Of a stretch of DNA of 16,435 nt, positions 14,848-16,435 are shown piece by piece. Source of the DNA: an uncultured Bacilli bacterium (lineage in GTDB: Bacteria; Bacillota_I; Bacilli_A; RF39; UBA660); assembly GCA_947629425.1 (NCBI GenBank), contig CANRDR010000020.1, positions 1 through 16,435 of the forward strand, in the 5' to 3' direction. The translations under genes and the position numbers were made by a program. Below the pieces are notes generated by a model. That model searched no databases. It was not told the DNA's origin and worked only from the letters and a program-made list of their open reading frames with translations. Position 1 is the stretch's first letter. Each line of letters starts with the position of its first letter.

Positions 14848-14931
14848 ATAATCACCAATATTATTATGGTATTATTTATTATTTTTTAAACAAATAAAAA
14901 TTTATAGTATAAGATTATATAAAAATTATTC

Positions 14932-14960
14932 TTTACAAGTATAAATATTTATGTTATAAA
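14932..14960 (+). promoter_or_regulatory. Promoter of the plus-strand small-RNA candidate
   Basis: TTTACA (14932-14937), 17-base spacer, TATAAA (14955-14960). Confidence 0.6.
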
Positions 14961-14965
14961 TTAAA

Positions 14966-15022
14966 CGGATAGGTAAATTAAAACACATCAAGAAGAGATT
15001 TCTTGATGCCTTCCGTTTTTTT
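14966..15022 (+). ncRNA. Candidate small RNA, about 55 nt, plus strand
   Basis: Starts about seven bases after a good promoter and ends in T7. An outer stem (CGGA at 14966-14969 with TCCG at 15012-15015, part of the 7-bp DNA dyad AAACGGA/TCCGTTT) encloses a perfect 9-bp hairpin CATCAAGAA-GAGAT-TTCTTGATG (14986-15008), leaving a single-stranded A-rich segment (TAGGTAAATTAAAACA). No reading frame is involved. Family not recognised. Confidence 0.5.
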
Positions 15023-15026
15023 GTGG

Positions 15027-15068
15027 AAGACATTTCAAAAAAACCCCTGAGGAAAATTGAAATGTCTT
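15027..15068. repeat. Perfect 11-bp inverted repeat with 20-base loop
   Basis: AAGACATTTCA (15027-15037) and its reverse complement (15058-15068). The loop contains CCCCTGAGG, itself a small dyad. No T-run follows on either strand. It sits between the two small-RNA candidates. Confidence 0.75.
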
Positions 15069-15206
15069 ATTATTTATATATAAAGTAATAATATTATAAT
15101 AAATCAAGTAAAAAATTCTTTTAATTCTAAAAACAAATTCTATAGTTTTGATTACAAAAAGTTGTTATAAAAAGAGACAATAAACTTATAAAGTAATTAT
15201 TAAAAA

Positions 15207-15261
15207 ACAAAAAAGAGGCGTCCCAAGCCCATCGGGCAAGGAAAACCTCAATGTAATTACA
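15207..15261 (-). ncRNA. Candidate small RNA, about 55 nt, minus strand
   Basis: Expected to start near 15261 from the promoter at 15267-15294. It folds as one long hairpin: GAGG/CCTC base (15246-15249 with 15215-15218), an imperfect UUUUCC/GGGACG section, a UU/UU internal loop, and an apical GCCC-GAU-GGGC, followed by TTTTTTGTTTTTT. The hairpin is far richer in GC than its surroundings. It could be a stand-alone regulatory RNA or only a very strong terminator. Family not recognised. Confidence 0.5.
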
Positions 15262-15269
15262 ATTACATT
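15250..15269. promoter_or_regulatory. Perfect palindrome over the -10/start of the minus-strand RNA
   Basis: AATGTAATT-AC-AATTACATT: 9-bp arms with a 2-base centre, overlapping the -10 hexamer and predicted transcription start, the classic position for a repressor operator. Confidence 0.5.
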
Positions 15270-15294
15270 ATAGTATATTTTATGCAAAAGTCAA
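15267..15294 (-). promoter_or_regulatory. Promoter of the minus-strand small-RNA candidate
   Basis: Minus strand TTGACT (15289-15294), 16-base spacer, TATAAT (15267-15272). Confidence 0.7.
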
Positions 15295-15311
15295 ATTTAA
15301 TATTAAAATTT

Positions 15312-15398
15312 ATGAGGAAATATGATAGCGATAGAATATTAATTTTAATAGTTTTATTTTTAGTAATGTGTATATTATCTAATTTTTATAATTTTTAA
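15312..15398 (+). CDS. Possible 28-residue hydrophobic peptide
   Basis: ATG at 15312 opens a 29-codon frame: MRKYDSDR, then ILILIVLFLVMCILSNFYNF. The charged start and single hydrophobic segment resemble type I toxin peptides or small membrane peptides. No convincing Shine-Dalgarno precedes this ATG (AT-rich), and chance frames of this size are common in such DNA, so this is tentative. The minus-strand small-RNA candidate lies just upstream in divergent orientation. Confidence 0.25.
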   Translation: MRKYDSDRILILIVLFLVMCILSNFYNF

Positions 15399-15435
15399 AA
15401 TAAAAGAAAAAAATGACTAGTTTAGGCTAGCAAAA

Positions 15436-16435
15436 TTAAACAGTGTAAGGATTTTCTTGTGTTCCATCTCCTCCTGTTAGTTTTATCATAGATGATAAGA
15501 CAACTGCGGGACGAACGGCGCTAGGACTGTCAACATTGTAGTCGTTGATACCTGCACCGCCAACATCGAAAGCACCATCAGTGTAAGAATTACGACACGC
15601 CGGGGTTGCTAACCACCAATTATGATTATAAACATATAAATAAGACGAATATACATTTGTTCCGTATTTATATCCTGCTAATGTTACTTCATCTGCGGTT
15701 AACAATCCTCCTATATCACTTACTTTTTCATCATTAGTTTGATTACATTTTAATGTTACACTTATTTGCGTACTTCCTAGTCCATTTAATCTCTTATATG
15801 TTTCTGAATATACCCCACTACTATAATTAGTTGATGAGTCCCCTGCACTATAGTCGTACCAGTCTGTTTGATTGCCTAAACACCAATTTTCTGTCTTTAA
15901 TTTTGATTTATCACTATCTGGTATATTACTTGTATCTTTTAACCAATCATCTATCTTCTTTTTTGCACCATTATTATTGCCACTTAAATTGTTTTCATAA
16001 TCAAATCTATAGGCACTGTCCTCCATTTTATAACCATATACCGCATTATTATCTATAAACGCATTTTCTCCTCCTTTACTTCCTGCTCCTTCTACTGTTG
16101 TATTTTGCCCTCCATTTGCATTTTGACATAAATTATTTTTATCTTCTAATATTAATTTTACTGAACCATCTCCTTGTATTCTGACTATCCTCCAACATTT
16201 TCCTGCAAAATTTATAAAGTTATCTTGTACATTTCCTCTATAGTAATAAGATACTCCATAATCATCTTCTATTACATTTAATGTCTTTTCTGATTTTTCT
16301 CCTCCTGAAGTAAGTAACATTCCTTCTGGTTTATTAAATTTTGTTCTTCCTTCTTCAGTACCTCCTAATAATATTGCATTTTTTAATATTGCATATGCTA
16401 ATGTATCTGTTGTATGTTGTGATACTGTTACTGTT
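15436..16435 (-). CDS. Secreted/surface protein of a gut Firmicute family, candidate retroelement target (N-terminus beyond the window)
   Basis: The frame is open through the window edge; 333 C-terminal codons are visible, beginning TVTVSQHTTDTLAYAILKNAIL. It matches the large gut-Firmicute family in which a pilin-like N-terminus is followed by a domain with DDYGVSYYYRGNV...INFAGKCWRIVRIQGDGSVKLI, ENAFIDNNAVYGYK, GLLTADEVTLAGYKYGTN, NWWLATPA and the end AVRPAVVLSSMIKLTGGDGTQENPYTV (DUF6273-like, RPVxxLK...G(D/S)GTxxxPY ending). Cys residues at several sites suggest disulfides outside the cell. A stretch near residues 270-310 of the visible part has foreign base composition and NNY codons (15500-15610), read as a variable region. 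The downstream terminator is weak. Function is probably adhesion or ligand binding, by inference from the fold type. Confidence 0.75.
   Translation of the reverse strand, partial: TVTVSQHTTDTLAYAILKNAILLGGTEEGRTKFNKPEGMLLTSGGEKSEKTLNVIEDDYGVSYYYRGNVQDNFINFAGKCWRIVRIQGDGSVKLILEDKNNLCQNANGGQNTTVEGAGSKGGENAFIDNNAVYGYKMEDSAYRFDYENNLSGNNNGAKKKIDDWLKDTSNIPDSDKSKLKTENWCLGNQTDWYDYSAGDSSTNYSSGVYSETYKRLNGLGSTQISVTLKCNQTNDEKVSDIGGLLTADEVTLAGYKYGTNVYSSYLYVYNHNWWLATPACRNSYTDGAFDVGGAGINDYNVDSPSAVRPAVVLSSMIKLTGGDGTQENPYTV
15500..15612 (-). other. Candidate variable region (VR) of a diversity-generating retroelement
   Basis: Hand count gives about 59 G/C in the 110 bases 15501-15610, far above neighbouring sequence. 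In the core (15508-15597) 29 of 30 codons end in T or C, only one in A, whereas flanking codons often end in A. This NNY pattern is what adenine-directed mutagenesis of AAY codons in a template would leave. The block ends in a constant GC-rich segment (GCC GTT CGT CCC GCA) encoding AVRPA, in the position of an initiation-of-mutagenic-homing site. No template copy is present in the window. Confidence 0.55.

Larger units (their letters stand above)
14848..15435. other. Gene-poor, structure-rich intergenic region
   Basis: No long gene. It contains two convergent small-RNA candidates (14966-15022 plus, 15207-15261 minus), a long hairpin between them (15027-15068), a 20-bp palindrome (15250-15269), a possible 28-residue peptide (15312-15398) and a weak terminator-like dyad near 15401-15430 for the minus-strand surface-protein gene. 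Confidence 0.7.

Noticed and set aside
14966..15068. Palindromic transposon (MITE or IS200/IS605 end)
   Set aside because: Hairpins are present, but I see no matching terminal inverted repeats, target duplication or transposase remnant around them.
14848..15435. Template repeat or reverse transcriptase for the proposed variable region
   Set aside because: No sequence resembling 15500-15612 and no reverse-transcriptase frame is present here; if the system exists, these parts lie elsewhere.
15831..16058. Plus-strand open frame of 75 codons
   Set aside because: Antisense to the surface-protein gene, low-complexity His/Leu/Tyr product, no ribosome-binding site.
1..16435. Mollicute-type genetic code (UGA as Trp)
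   Set aside because: Trp is encoded by TGG throughout and no gene needs UGA read-through; the TGA at 10314 falls in the off-frame polymerase leader.
1..16435. CRISPR array
   Set aside because: No regularly spaced identical repeats with unique spacers; only AT-rich low-complexity similarity.

Overview
Organism. The window is extremely AT-rich, with A/T third codon positions nearly everywhere, yet UGA is not read as a sense codon: Trp is TGG and genes stop at TAA, TAG or TGA as usual. Strong AGGAGG/AGGTG ribosome-binding sites, sigma70-type TTGACA/TATAAT promoters, RecD2, a UvrX-like polymerase with a YolD partner, DUF1292 and DUF421 proteins, and a gut-type secreted repeat-family protein all point to a low-GC Firmicute. 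An uncultured gut Bacilli lineage related to Mollicutes (RF39-like) is my best guess. That is inference from gene content only.

Layout. 1-784 (minus) is the N-terminal part of an archaeal/eukaryal-type prolyl-tRNA synthetase. 1063-2193 (minus) is an unknown coiled-coil-tailed protein flanked by two near-identical 32-bp promoter segments. 2435-4834 (minus) is a three-gene operon: a DUF1292 protein, an HExxH metallopeptidase and an S66 LD-carboxypeptidase-like enzyme. 4953-8830 (minus) holds an unknown helical protein, RecD2 helicase, and an unlisted 45-residue Met-rich peptide coupled to recD2. 9007-11851 holds a P-loop NTPase that starts at ATA, a convergent unknown gene, and a Y-family polymerase/YolD pair whose polymerase frame is broken by one base at codon 8. 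A tRNA-Ala(UGC) follows at 11912-11988.

Downstream of the tRNA, 12000-12700 looks like a scar: 11-bp-spaced direct repeats, a frameshifted coiled-coil remnant, an intact Phd/YefM antitoxin, and only the last 31 codons of its RelE/ParE-type toxin. 12737-14847 (minus) encodes three membrane proteins: DUF421, a CPBP-like protein lacking catalytic residues, and an active-looking CPBP protease. 14848-15435 has no long gene but carries two compact small-RNA candidates, each with its own promoter, hairpin and U-tract, aimed at each other, plus an 11-bp-stem hairpin and a possible 28-residue membrane peptide. 15436-16435 (minus) is the C-terminal part of a surface protein.

Most interesting point. 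Near its C-terminus the surface-protein gene contains a roughly 110-bp patch, 15500-15610, of about 54% GC by hand count. In its core 29 of 30 codons end in T or C, against a background rich in A-ending codons. That is the footprint expected of the variable region of a diversity-generating retroelement (adenine-directed mutagenesis of AAY codons), in a protein whose C-terminal motif (WWLATPA...AVRP) fits C-lectin-type retroelement targets. No reverse transcriptase or template repeat lies in the window, so this would be a remote or orphan target.
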